Shown here: piece after piece, positions 18,744 through 27,293 of the stretch | How positions within the stretch are numbered: position 1 is the stretch's first letter | How the letters are laid out: each line of letters opens with the position of its first letter | NCBI RefSeq assembly: GCF_001570785.1 | Contig: NZ_BCSI01000001.1 | Location: 186,001 to 250,000, forward strand | Origin: Dermabacter hominis NBRC 106157 | GTDB taxonomy: Bacteria; Actinomycetota; Actinomycetes; Actinomycetales; Dermabacteraceae | Direction: 5' to 3' | DNA length: 64,000 bases | Made by a program: the position numbers and the translations under genes | The notes under the pieces: generated by a model | Databases searched by the model: none | What the model was told of the DNA's origin: nothing | The model's input: only the letters and a program-made list of their open reading frames with translations

Positions 18744-19925
18744 TTGATTCACAACGCCGACCTTCGAGTGGGAGTGGTGGGTTTTGGCGCTCGCGGCGCT
18801 CTGGCGCGTCACGCGCATAAACCGGGAGAGGGATCCCGCGTCACGGTCGTCGCGGATCCCAGCGAGCGAGGCAAAAAGAAAGCACGCGAGATCATCGGCG
18901 AAGACGTCCACACGGTGAACACCGTCGATGATCTGCTGGACAGTCACGACGTTGATGCGGTCATGATCCTCGCGCCCGACGACCTGCACGCCTCGATCGC
19001 GCTCACAACCCTCGGCGCGGGTATACCGACGTTTTCCGAAAAGCCCATGGCGATCTCTGTCGAGGACACCGATGCGATGTTGAACCTCGCCTACGAGAAG
19101 TGCACGCGGCTTTACGTGGGCCACAACATGCGCCATATGCCGGTGATCCGCCAGATGAAGGAGATGATCGATACCGGCACAATCGGTCGCGTGCGTGCCA
19201 TTTGGTGCCGGCATTTCGTGGGGGCCGGTGGCGATTTCTACTTCAAGGATTGGCACGCCGAGCGTGCGCGGGCGTTCTCGCTCTTGTTGCAGAAGGGCGC
19301 TCATGACATCGACGTTATTCACTGGCTCGCGGGTGGTTACACCCGCCGGGTTTCCGGTATTGGGGGTCTCGAGGTTTACGGCGACATCGACGATCGGCGC
19401 GATAATTCCGATCGGATTATGTGGGACTGGTTCGATGCGGACGTCTATCCGCCATCGAAGCAGAGGGAACTCAACCCCGTCATCGACGTCGAGGACATTT
19501 CGATGCTCCACATGACGCTGGACAACGGCGTCTATGCCTCGTACCAGCAGTGCCATTTCACCCCGGATTATTGGCGCAACTATACGGTCATTGGCGACGA
19601 AGGGCGGATCGAAAACATGGGCGACAACGCCGGGGATCAGATCTACCTGTGGAACTCGCGCCACTCGGGTGCCGCTCGCCCGGATCAGGTGGAGGTGATT
19701 GCGAGGGCCGACGGTGGCCACGGCGGTGCTGATCCACGGCTCATCAATGAATTCCTCGAATTCGCGAGGAACGGTGGTCGTACGGATGTGTCGGTGATTG
19801 CCGCGCGCGAGGCGGTCGCGACGGGCGTGTACGGCGCCCTTTCGATCCGCGCGGGCGGGCAGATGTTCGAGGTTCCTCCCGCGCCCGCGAACATTCGCGA
19901 GTATTTCGACTCGGGGCAGGCCTAG
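18744..19925 (+). CDS. Gfo/Idh/MocA family oxidoreductase
   Basis: 393-residue NAD(P)-dependent dehydrogenase. The N-terminal Rossmann fold starts with RVGVVGFGARGALA, EKPMAISVEDTD is the family EKP motif, and KGAHDIDVIHWLAGG holds the catalytic Asp/His. The C-terminal half is the GFO_IDH_MocA_C beta-sheet domain. Substrate (a sugar, inositol or derivative) cannot be told. Start is TTG 18744, chosen because GAAAGGGGA precedes it at the right distance and the frame gives the complete Rossmann start. It stands alone, convergent with adhE behind a shared hairpin. Confidence 0.9.
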   Translation: MIHNADLRVGVVGFGARGALARHAHKPGEGSRVTVVADPSERGKKKAREIIGEDVHTVNTVDDLLDSHDVDAVMILAPDDLHASIALTTLGAGIPTFSEKPMAISVEDTDAMLNLAYEKCTRLYVGHNMRHMPVIRQMKEMIDTGTIGRVRAIWCRHFVGAGGDFYFKDWHAERARAFSLLLQKGAHDIDVIHWLAGGYTRRVSGIGGLEVYGDIDDRRDNSDRIMWDWFDADVYPPSKQRELNPVIDVEDISMLHMTLDNGVYASYQQCHFTPDYWRNYTVIGDEGRIENMGDNAGDQIYLWNSRHSGAARPDQVEVIARADGGHGGADPRLINEFLEFARNGGRTDVSVIAAREAVATGVYGALSIRAGGQMFEVPPAPANIREYFDSGQA

Positions 19926-19960
19926 CCGAACGACGCACAAACGGTGCCGAGGCAGTGAGA

Positions 19961-19992
19961 AGGGGTGGCCCCGCCAAGCGGAGCCACCCCTC
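19961..19992. terminator. Bidirectional terminator between the oxidoreductase gene and adhE
   Basis: Inverted repeat AGGGGTGGC...GCCACCCCT enclosing CCCGCCAAGCGGA, which forms its own inner stem. It lies between convergent genes, with pyrimidine-rich TCATACC following on the plus strand. Confidence 0.7.
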
Positions 19993-20018
19993 ATACCGTT
20001 GCGGCGGAAATGCCGTGC

Positions 20019-22634
20019 TTACTTCGCGTGCTTCTCGCTGTAGTCGAGTTCACCCTCAAAGGCGTCGCGGATGAGCGCCTTGAGTTCACTCACGAGAGGC
20101 TGCTTCGGGTTTGCCGGCGTGCACTGGTCCTCGTAGGCGCGATCGGCGAGAGTGTCGATCGTCTTTTCGAGGTGCTCGAGCTTCGCGCCGTTCGCCTTGA
20201 GCGACATCTCGATGCCAATGTCCTCGGCGAGCTCGGTGACGGCCTTGACGAGCGAGGCGACGCCTTCCTCCGTGGTCTTCGCCGGGAGATTGAGAGCGCG
20301 GGCGATCTCGGCGAAGTCTTCATCGGCACGGAACGACTCGTACTTCGGGAAGAGCGCGTGCTTCACGGGCTTCTTCGCGTTGTAGTTGATGACGTGCGGG
20401 AGGAAGATCGCGTTCGTGCGGCCATGCGCGAGGTTGAACTCGGCGCCGACCTTGTGCGAAAGCGAGTGCACGATACCGAGGAAGGCGTTCGCGAAAGCGA
20501 TGCCTGCCATGGTGGAGGCATTGTGCATGTTCTCCTTGGCCTCGCGGTCGCCCTCGAGGACCGACTTGCGGAGGTTCGCGAAGATCATCTGGATCGCGCG
20601 GAGCGAGAGGCCCTTCGTGTAGTCCGAAGCCATCGTCGAGACGTACGACTCGATCGCGTGGGTGAGTGCGTCCATGCCCGAGTCAGCCGCCGTGCGGGCG
20701 GGGACAGTGTCCACGAACTGAGCGTCGGCGATGGCGACGTCGGGAAGAATCGCGTAATCGGCGATCGGGTACTTCACGTGGTTCTCGGAGTCGGTGATGA
20801 CCGCGAACGGGGTGCACTCCGAGCCGGTGCCCGAGGTCGTCGGGATCGCCACGAAGCTTGCTTTTTCACCGAGCTTCGGGAAAGTGTAGGTGCGCTTGCG
20901 GATATCGAGGAACTTCTGCTTCATACCGAAGTAGGAGGCGTTGCCGTCCTCGTAGAACATCCACATGCCCTTCGCCGCGTCCATAGCGGAGCCGCCACCG
21001 AGGGCGATGATCGTGTCGGGCTTGAACTGGTTCATTTGCTCGACGCCGCGGAACACGGTGTCAGAGCTCGGGTTGGGTTCGACGTCCGAGAAGATCTGGT
21101 ACTGGATTGGGTTGCGGCGCTCGCGAAGCTGCTCGAGAACGATGTCGACGTAACCGAACTGGACCATGCCCGGGTCGGTCACGATGAAGGCTCGGTTGAT
21201 ACCTTCCATGTCGCGCAGGTACTGGGTGGAGTAGCGCTCGAAGTAGGTCTTCGGAACCTTGAACCACTGCATGTTGTTACGACGCTCCGCAATTCGCTTG
21301 ATGTTGATCAGATCGATGGCCGACACGTTGCGCGACACCGAGTTGTGGCCGTAGGAGCCGCAGCCGAGGGTGAGCGAAGGGATGAGGCCGTTGTAGATGT
21401 CACCGATGCCGCCCTGCGAGCTCGGGGAGTTGACGACGATGCGGCACGCGCGCATCGCCATGCCGTACTCGCGCTCCTGCTTCTCGTCGCTCGTGTGGAT
21501 GACGGCGGTGTGGCCGAGACCGCCGTGTTCGAGAAGCTGATCGGCGAGATCGAAGCCCTCAGCAGCATCCTTGACAACCTTGTAGCCGAGTACCGGCATG
21601 AGCTTTTCCTGGCTGAACGGGTGGTCTTTGCCCACGCCGTCGATCGGCACGAGGAGAACCTTCGTGTAGTCGGGAACGTTGAGCCCTGCGCCTTCGGCGA
21701 TCTTGAGGGCGCTCGAGCCGACGAGTGCGGGGTTGACTCCACCCTTGTCGGTGATCATGAACTTCTCGAGCTTCGTGCGTTCGGTCTTGTTCAGGAAGTA
21801 GCCGCCGTACTTTTCGAATTCGGCGACGAATTCTTTGTTGATGTCGGTGTGAACGAGGACGCTCTGCTCGGATGCGCAGATCATGCCCGAGTCGAAGGTC
21901 TTCGACAGCAAAAGATCGTTGACAGTGCGCGAAATCTTCGCGGTCTTGTCGATGTACACGGGAACGTTGCCCGGGCCCACGCCGAGGGCGGGCTTGCCGG
22001 TGGAGTAGGCGGCCTTGACCATGCCCGAGCCACCGGTGGCGAGCACGAGAGCAACCTTGTCGTGGTTCATGAGCAAGCCGGTCGCTTCGAGCGACGGCGT
22101 TTCGATCCACTGCACGCAGTTCTCGGGCGCGCCGGCCTCGACGGCAGCTTCGTACACGACGCGCGCAGCGTGGGCGGAGCTTTCCTGGGCGCTCGGGTGG
22201 AACGCGAAGATGATCGGGTTGCGGGTCTTCAGGGCGATGAGCGACTTGAAGATCGTGGTCGAGGTCGGGTTGGTCGTGGGCGTGACGCCTGCAATGACAC
22301 CCACGGGTTCGGCAACTTCAATAACGCCGCGAGTCTTGTCCTCGTAGAGGATGCCGACGGTTTTGTCGTGCTTAATCGAGTTCCAAATGTATTCGGAAGC
22401 GAAGATGTTCTTGATGATCTTGTCTTCGTACACGCCGCGACCGGTCTCTTCGACGGCGTGCTTGGCGATCGCCATGTGTTGGTCGAGGGCAGCGAGGGCC
22501 GCCTGGTGCACGATGTGATCGACCTGCTCTTGTGTGAAGTCGCGGAACTCTTTGAGCGCGGTCGCGCCCTTGTCTGCGAGAGCGTCGATCATCGCCTGCG
22601 TGTCCGTATCGGGCGTAGCTTTGGCGTCTGCCAT
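20019..22634 (-). CDS. adhE: Bifunctional acetaldehyde-CoA / alcohol dehydrogenase
   Basis: 871-residue AdhE reducing acetyl-CoA to acetaldehyde and then ethanol, a fermentation enzyme. The N-terminal CoA-acylating aldehyde dehydrogenase domain (about 1-440) has its active cysteine in DSGMICASEQSVLV. The C-terminal iron alcohol dehydrogenase domain (about 455-871) shows GGGSAMDAAKGMW and the metal-binding HSLSHKVGAEFNLAHGRTNA. Start ATG 22634 (MADAKATPD) is preferred: AAAGGA precedes it, whereas the ATG four codons upstream is too close to that site. AdhE forms filaments (spirosomes) in other bacteria. Its presence suggests a facultative anaerobe. Confidence 0.96.
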   Translation of the reverse strand: MADAKATPDTDTQAMIDALADKGATALKEFRDFTQEQVDHIVHQAALAALDQHMAIAKHAVEETGRGVYEDKIIKNIFASEYIWNSIKHDKTVGILYEDKTRGVIEVAEPVGVIAGVTPTTNPTSTTIFKSLIALKTRNPIIFAFHPSAQESSAHAARVVYEAAVEAGAPENCVQWIETPSLEATGLLMNHDKVALVLATGGSGMVKAAYSTGKPALGVGPGNVPVYIDKTAKISRTVNDLLLSKTFDSGMICASEQSVLVHTDINKEFVAEFEKYGGYFLNKTERTKLEKFMITDKGGVNPALVGSSALKIAEGAGLNVPDYTKVLLVPIDGVGKDHPFSQEKLMPVLGYKVVKDAAEGFDLADQLLEHGGLGHTAVIHTSDEKQEREYGMAMRACRIVVNSPSSQGGIGDIYNGLIPSLTLGCGSYGHNSVSRNVSAIDLINIKRIAERRNNMQWFKVPKTYFERYSTQYLRDMEGINRAFIVTDPGMVQFGYVDIVLEQLRERRNPIQYQIFSDVEPNPSSDTVFRGVEQMNQFKPDTIIALGGGSAMDAAKGMWMFYEDGNASYFGMKQKFLDIRKRTYTFPKLGEKASFVAIPTTSGTGSECTPFAVITDSENHVKYPIADYAILPDVAIADAQFVDTVPARTAADSGMDALTHAIESYVSTMASDYTKGLSLRAIQMIFANLRKSVLEGDREAKENMHNASTMAGIAFANAFLGIVHSLSHKVGAEFNLAHGRTNAIFLPHVINYNAKKPVKHALFPKYESFRADEDFAEIARALNLPAKTTEEGVASLVKAVTELAEDIGIEMSLKANGAKLEHLEKTIDTLADRAYEDQCTPANPKQPLVSELKALIRDAFEGELDYSEKHAK

Positions 22635-22693
22635 GAGCGTGTCCATCCTTTTCTGCGGGTGGAGTGAATAGAAAGTTACGTCGTTGTGACTCC

Positions 22694-22722
22694 AACCTAC
22701 GTGGCTGCCGTGGTGCACTCAA
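22694..22722 (-). promoter_or_regulatory. Candidate adhE promoter
   Basis: On the minus strand TTGAGT (22722-22717) and TAGGTT (22699-22694) are separated by 17 bases, about 60 bases before the adhE start. Boxes are only partial matches. A half-match to a Rex operator (TTGTGA at 22684-22689) lies nearby but has no symmetric partner, so redox control is not shown. Confidence 0.3.
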
Positions 22723-23114
22723 CAACGATTGATAGCTGTCTAGATTGAACAAAAGTGCAGGTCAGAGAGTTTGTTTGCGGAAGGTTGGGGGTGTGGCGTT
22801 CGGATCTGGAAATAGTGGGCCCGGACCGGCTTTGGTCTCGGTCGCAAGCGCCAGTCTAGCGCTCTAGGGGTATAAGGTCCCCGAATGACCTGCATGTTCA
22901 TTGAGACCATAAATGCTGGGTGAAGTTGGGCCTCGAGAGAGGGTGGCGGGGCCGGAATGGAAGCGCGGTAACGTGCCGGTTGGGGTCCGACGGCAGCCGA
23001 AGGGATATTGGTCCCCATTTTTGAACTGTGGCCTGATTCACGTCTGTGTGAAGTGTGGCTTACCTGTGGGAGGGATCACCGCTCGTGGGGTTTCGCTGCC
23101 GCGGGCGTGGGGGG
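22723..23114. other. Non-coding stretch between adhE and the rplJ leader
   Basis: About 390 bases with no supported gene; the frames seen lack coding character and ribosome binding sites. It contains GGGG-TATAAGGT-CCCC at 22867-22882 as a short inverted repeat and one GTCCGACGG copy at about 22986. It probably holds the rplJ promoter at its right end. Confidence 0.5.
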
Positions 23115-23314
23115 TAAAGTTAAATTCACCGAAGACCGCCGGTCGTCGCCCTGCCATCAGGGGGACCGAAAGCTTTCACCGTGGTGAAACGGCCTGCGCA
23201 GGTGCTCAAGAAACGATACGCGTTATGTGCGTGCTCAAGCCTTGACCCTGCGGTCAGGGCTTTTTTCATGACTGAAGCTTTCAGGCCGGCCTCGAGACCT
23301 CTGGAAGGAGGGCC
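23115..23314 (+). ncRNA. rplJL leader RNA (L10 leader) with attenuator hairpin
   Basis: A -10-like TAAAGT at 23115-23120 precedes a ~190-base leader to rplJ. Near its end a 10-bp stem with CTGC loop (AGCCTTGACC at 23238-23247 with GGTCAGGGCT at 23252-23261) is followed by six T residues, an intrinsic terminator shape inside the leader. Upstream, GTGCTCAAG occurs twice, once in the 5' edge of that stem, giving a possible alternative pairing. In the L10 leader family the L10-(L12)4 complex binds such RNA to control expression. Class assignment is by position and structure; the consensus was not searched. Confidence 0.7.
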
Positions 23315-23830
23315 ATGGCGAGGCCTGACAAGGCAGCTGCCGTTGCCGAGCTCACGGAACTGTTCCGCGAGTCGAGCGCGGCAATTCTGACCGAGTACCG
23401 CGGGCTGAGCGTTGACCAGCTCAAGACGCTGCGTCGTTCGCTCGGTGCCGACACTACCTACGCCGTGGTAAAGAACACGCTTGCTGCTATCGCGGCGCGG
23501 GAAGCTGGGATCGACGCCTTTGAGGGCGATCTCAACGGCCCTACTGCGATCGCGTTCATTAAGGGCGAGCCGGTCGAACCGGCTAAGGCTCTGCGTGACT
23601 TTGCCAAGGACAACCCCATGCTGGTCGTCAAGTCCGGTTACTTTGAGGGCAAAGCCCTCACGGCTGACGACGTTGAGAAGCTTGCCGATCTCGAATCGCG
23701 CGAGGTTCTTCTTGCCAAGACTGCCGGTGCTCTCAAGGCATCGATGTCGAAGGCTGTTTTCGTTCTCGCTGCGCCGCTCACCAAGACCGCGCGCACCGTG
23801 GACGCCCTGCGTGCCAAGAACGAGGGCTGA
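23315..23830 (+). CDS. rplJ: 50S ribosomal protein L10
   Basis: 171-residue L10, base of the flexible stalk that carries L7/L12 dimers and recruits translation GTPases. [17 protein letters not shown] and [20 protein letters not shown] are typical of actinobacterial L10. ATG follows GGAAGGAGGG. The C-terminal helix that binds L7/L12 is Ala/Lys-rich. rplL follows after 117 bases. The gene is probably controlled through the attenuator leader. Confidence 0.96.
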   Translation: MARPDKAAAVAELTELFRESSAAILTEYRGLSVDQLKTLRRSLGADTTYAVVKNTLAAIAAREAGIDAFEGDLNGPTAIAFIKGEPVEPAKALRDFAKDNPMLVVKSGYFEGKALTADDVEKLADLESREVLLAKTAGALKASMSKAVFVLAAPLTKTARTVDALRAKNEG

Positions 23831-23947
23831 GGCTTCGAGTCTCATCCCGAGGCGTGATGCACGCGCTCGGCACAACCTTTTACACAAACACCCGGCGCAC
23901 ATGCGCCTGGCACCCGTGGGTGCCACTTGACAGGAAGGACTAGCCCC

Positions 23948-24334
23948 ATGGCTAAGCTCACCAACGACGAGCTCATCGAAGCTTTCAAGGAAATGACCCT
24001 CATCGAGCTCTCCGAGTTCGTGAAGCAGTTCGAAGAGGTCTTCGACGTGACCGCTGCTGCCCCCGTTGCCGTTGCCGCTGCTGGCGGCGCTGCCGGTGGC
24101 GAAGCTGCCGCTGCTGAGGAGAAGGACGAATTCGACGTCATCCTCGAGTCGGTCGGTTCGGCCAAGATTGCTGTCATCAAGGAGGTGCGCGCTCTCACGG
24201 GTCTCGGCCTCAAGGAGGCGAAGGACCTCGTCGATGGCGCTCCGAAGCCGGTTCTCGAGGCTGCCTCGAAGGAAGACGCCGAGAAGGCCAAGGAGCAGCT
24301 CGAGGGCGCTGGCGCAACCGTCACCCTCAAGTGA
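23948..24334 (+). CDS. rplL: 50S ribosomal protein L7/L12
   Basis: 128-residue stalk protein. The N-terminal dimerisation domain (1-33, [20 protein letters not shown]) leads to an Ala/Gly-rich hinge (about 41-58). The C-terminal factor-binding domain has [19 protein letters not shown] and [11 protein letters not shown] 23948 follows AGGAAGGAC; a start seven codons upstream is not conserved. A terminator lies 30 bases after the stop, so the lipoprotein genes downstream are separate from the ribosomal operon. Confidence 0.97.
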   Translation: MAKLTNDELIEAFKEMTLIELSEFVKQFEEVFDVTAAAPVAVAAAGGAAGGEAAAAEEKDEFDVILESVGSAKIAVIKEVRALTGLGLKEAKDLVDGAPKPVLEAASKEDAEKAKEQLEGAGATVTLK

Positions 24335-24363
24335 TTCCTGCGCTTTAGGCGCATCTCATAGCG

Positions 24364-24395
24364 AAAGGGTCGCCCCTGCCGGGGCGGCCCTTTTT
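24364..24395 (+). terminator. rplJL terminator
   Basis: AAAGGGTCGCCCC-TGCC-GGGGCGGCCCTTT stem-loop followed by TTTTGC, a good intrinsic terminator. Confidence 0.9.
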
Positions 24396-24483
24396 GCTGC
24401 CCGCCCGAGAGTGTGAGGAGGCTCTCAAGGGGCGCTGGTAAGGTATGCCCGGATCTTGCCCCCCCTGCCCTAAGGACCCCCCC

Positions 24484-25338
24484 ATGTCACGTACACGTCC
24501 CACGTTGACCCGCGCCGCGCGAGGCGTCGCCGCGCTGCTCCTTGCAACTTCCCTCGCAGGCTGCGGGGCGCTCGGGAGCAACGTCGCTAAAAAGGACGAA
24601 ACCTCTCCCGCGGCCTCCACTTCGACCTCGAGTGAAGGATCTGCCGAGCCGAGCGAGGAGGCAAGTGGCGATCCGAGCGATACGCAGAGCGCCACGCCGG
24701 GCGACACCTCCTCTACGACTCCCACCGACGACGAAAGCACCCCCGCAGCTCAAGGGGAGGAGCAGCCTGCCGGCAGCGTGGACAATCCCGCGACGTGGCT
24801 TGCGAACACCCCTTACGTCCCTCTCAAGGGCATCGAAGGTGTGACGGTCGACGCGCTGCAAGGCGGCCCATCCGGCGACGGAACGTTCACCCTGAGCTTT
24901 ACGTTCGACCACCCCAATGCATCGCAGAGCTGCAAGGACGCTGTGGCCGCACTGAACCAGGTTGAAGTTCCCATCCAGGGCATGGCCGTCGCTAAGTATG
25001 AAGGTGACTTCGAGGCGATCAGTTCGGCAGCGGGGCCAGCGAACGTGCAGGCAGCTGCGATTGTGACCAAAGAGGACATGAATCTCGGCGATGCCTACAG
25101 CGACGTCCTCAGCGAGTGTGCGAATACCCCCGGGGAGCCGAGTTCGGTCGTGGAAAAACCTTCGGAGTACGATGGTATTCACGCCCGGTTGGGGTCCGCC
25201 GACCTGGTGGTTGCGTGTAAATCTCACGGCAATCGCCATATCTGGATGATCCTGGCGAATGTGGAGCCTGAGCAAGCGAAGACCTACATCGATGCCCAAA
25301 TCGATCTTTTTGATCGGACCGTGACGAACGCCGCCTGA
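24484..25338 (+). CDS. Secreted lipoprotein, first of three paralogs
   Basis: 284-residue predicted lipoprotein with signal peptide 1-~24 and lipobox LAGC. A Ser/Glu/Thr/Pro-rich linker runs to ~100, then a globular domain. The domain contains a WL start motif near NPATWLANTPYVPLKGIEGV, FTLSFTFDHPNASQSCKDAV, a second cysteine in VLSECANTPG, and ends GNRHIWMILANVEPEQAKTYIDAQIDLFDR. These elements recur in the next two genes. ATG 24484 follows a C-rich stretch with no clear ribosome binding site. I do not recognise the family or its ligand; a cell-surface role is inferred from the lipobox. Confidence 0.82.
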   Translation: MSRTRPTLTRAARGVAALLLATSLAGCGALGSNVAKKDETSPAASTSTSSEGSAEPSEEASGDPSDTQSATPGDTSSTTPTDDESTPAAQGEEQPAGSVDNPATWLANTPYVPLKGIEGVTVDALQGGPSGDGTFTLSFTFDHPNASQSCKDAVAALNQVEVPIQGMAVAKYEGDFEAISSAAGPANVQAAAIVTKEDMNLGDAYSDVLSECANTPGEPSSVVEKPSEYDGIHARLGSADLVVACKSHGNRHIWMILANVEPEQAKTYIDAQIDLFDRTVTNAA

Positions 25339-25353
25339 CCGATGAGGATTGCC

Positions 25354-26130
25354 ATGGCCATCCCACCTGCGCTCATGTCTGCTCGCCGCCCACGCACGTG
25401 GTTTTCGGGCTTCGCCGCACTCGCCCTAGCCACATCGCTGGTGGGCTGTGGAGCGCTTGCCGATTCTGGGCAGAACGACCGAGCGGACTCCTCGTCGACC
25501 TCGCATAATGCAGGCGACAACGGGCAAACGAAGGGGAGCGGCGGGCGCGGCGTTCCCGACCGGAAAAAGCAGCCCGCGGGCAATCCCGATGATGTGAAGT
25601 CATGGCTTCTTACCGAGGAGCATTTGCCGGTGGACGGCATGAAGCCCAGCGAGGTAGAAGTCGACAAGGAGGAGGGCGACTTCGAGCTGAGCTTCTCACT
25701 CGAGCACCCGAATATTTCAGCAGAATGCACAGACGCAGTCGCCACGCTCGACAATACATCGTTTACGTCCGAGGCTGTTGCGACCAGTGTGTTTCGAGGG
25801 CGGCCCGCTCCGGGCTCCGTCAATGCGGAGTCGATGATTAAGATTGTCGCGCTGACGACCCCCGACGACATGAACGTCATGGACTTCTACAACGATGTTG
25901 TGCAAAAGTGCGGAAATATCCAGGGCGCGCCCCCGGTCACCGTTGAAAAACCTTTTGGTGGTGAAGGGGTGCACGTCAAGCTTCCCCACGAAGAGTTCTT
26001 CCTCGCTGGAAAGTCCAGCGGCAAGCGCCATATCTTTGTCGTCATGTCCGATGTCGGTGATGACGATGCTCGAGCCGTGATTGATGCTCAGCTGGATCTC
26101 TTCGACCGTTCGATTGCGAGCGACCATTAG
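25354..26130 (+). CDS. Secreted lipoprotein, second of three paralogs
   Basis: 258-residue paralog of the preceding gene, starting 15 bases after it. Lipobox LVGC follows a ~30-residue signal, then a charged linker. The domain shares the WLLTEEHLPVDGM start, FELSFSLEHPNISAECTDAV, the second cysteine in VVQKCGNIQ, and the C-terminal GKRHIFVVMSDVGDDDARAV / IDAQLDLFDR. ATG 25354 has GAGGA five bases upstream; ATG 25342 and ATG 25375 are alternatives, the last giving the signal peptide most like its neighbour. It probably shares a transcript with the first copy. Confidence 0.82.
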   Translation: MAIPPALMSARRPRTWFSGFAALALATSLVGCGALADSGQNDRADSSSTSHNAGDNGQTKGSGGRGVPDRKKQPAGNPDDVKSWLLTEEHLPVDGMKPSEVEVDKEEGDFELSFSLEHPNISAECTDAVATLDNTSFTSEAVATSVFRGRPAPGSVNAESMIKIVALTTPDDMNVMDFYNDVVQKCGNIQGAPPVTVEKPFGGEGVHVKLPHEEFFLAGKSSGKRHIFVVMSDVGDDDARAVIDAQLDLFDRSIASDH

Positions 26131-26213
26131 GTGACCGGCGGCCTCTCCACCACGGTTGGGGACGCAACTAGTGTCAAAACTCTGCACCGACTGCGGGGTG
26201 GAATCGAGAGTGA

Positions 26214-26993
26214 ATGAACGATGCCCCGACGGTGACGAGGCGCGTACCGAACGTGCGCAGCCGAGCGGCGCTTTGCGCCGTTCTAGCAATCCTCCTTTGC
26301 GTCTCGGGCTGTGGAGCCGCGAGCACCGCACGTCCTGCGCCCTCGGCAACGGCGTCGAGCGAGCAGCCGTCGGACCATGGGGGCTCCGAAGGAACTCAAG
26401 CAGAGCTCGCACGCTGGCTCCTTTCGGCTGAAGAAGCGGACCAGCTGTCAAGCTTCAACGAGGTCACCGTTGAGGTCGAGAAGCCGAGAGGCCAGCGGCT
26501 CACTTTTCCGGTAGAGATACCCGACCCGAACTACCTTCAAGCCGACTACCGAAAAGGCTGCAAAGTCGCCGTCCAAGCGATGCAGGCCCCTCAACCGGGT
26601 GTGAACACAGTCGTCGTGGCTGGCTACTCCGAAGACGAGGGCGGATTCAGCCGCAATAAACACCGACGCCCCAAAGCCCGGGTCATGGCGTTCCGCACCG
26701 ATGAAGAGGTGGATATTATGCAGCTCTTCCACCTCGACGATGGGCTGTGCGGTGATGAACGCAGTACAGAGCCGGGCTTTTATCAGAGCCTCCAGTCGGG
26801 GGCGGGGGAGAAGTCCTCGTTCGTCTACCTGGACTTTTCCGACGGAGACGGAAATACCGTGCGGGAGGTCTTCGGGGGAGTGTCGAAAGGGAAGAACCAT
26901 ATCTTTATCAAGATCGAGAATGTGAGTTTTCCAGACACTGCTCCCTTCATTGAGGCGCAGCTCAAAAAGTTCGAGCGTGAGGCCTCGCGGTGA
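26214..26993 (+). CDS. Secreted lipoprotein, third and most diverged paralog
   Basis: 259-residue lipoprotein, lipobox VSGC near residue 33. It keeps the same skeleton: WLLSAEEADQLSSFNEVTVE, a strand ending DYRKGCKVAVQAM with the first cysteine, DDGLCGDE with the second, and the ending GKNHIFIKIENV then FIEAQLKKFER. The middle is more diverged, with a basic patch FSRNKHRRPKARV. The spacing from the second copy is 83 bases. The function is unknown. The gene ends 300 bases before rpoB, so the triplet fills the gap between rplL and rpoB. Confidence 0.82.
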   Translation: MNDAPTVTRRVPNVRSRAALCAVLAILLCVSGCGAASTARPAPSATASSEQPSDHGGSEGTQAELARWLLSAEEADQLSSFNEVTVEVEKPRGQRLTFPVEIPDPNYLQADYRKGCKVAVQAMQAPQPGVNTVVVAGYSEDEGGFSRNKHRRPKARVMAFRTDEEVDIMQLFHLDDGLCGDERSTEPGFYQSLQSGAGEKSSFVYLDFSDGDGNTVREVFGGVSKGKNHIFIKIENVSFPDTAPFIEAQLKKFEREASR

Positions 26994-27293
26994 GTTCACG
27001 CACCAGCCACGATTGAGAGCTGCTCGCGGCGATCTCTAGTGCACGGCCTGCGTCACGGAGGTGAGCGGGGTAGCCCTCCGACAGTTGACGTGACCACAGT
27101 CTCGCCAATTTTTTCGTGCGAAGTCTTGAGGGGAGAGCCGCTCTCGCATACTCTTGAAACTTAGCGCCCGTGTTTCGTGCGCCCTTTTTCAACTCATTCG
27201 ACTCATATAGCGGGGTTGGTCGTGAATGAGGGGCCGAAACACATCGAGTCTATCGAAGCGTGTACGAGTCCTCATCCCGTGGAAGGATAACCC
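26994..27293 (+). promoter_or_regulatory. rpoB upstream region
   Basis: 300 bases without a gene. It should contain the rpoBC promoter. Candidates are TTGACG near 27088 without a clear -10, and TTGAGG with a 17-base spacer to TACTCT near 27127-27155. Neither is strong. The rpoB ribosome binding site GGAAGGA is at 27281-27287. Confidence 0.4.

Noticed and set aside
19965-22667. A 900-codon plus-strand open frame opposite adhE
   Set aside because: It mirrors adhE codon by codon; the protein is Arg/Val/Glu-rich with no recognisable domain. Such antisense frames are common in high-G+C genes.
22684-22700. Rex operator upstream of adhE
   Set aside because: Only one half-site TTGTGA is present; the symmetric TCACAA is missing.
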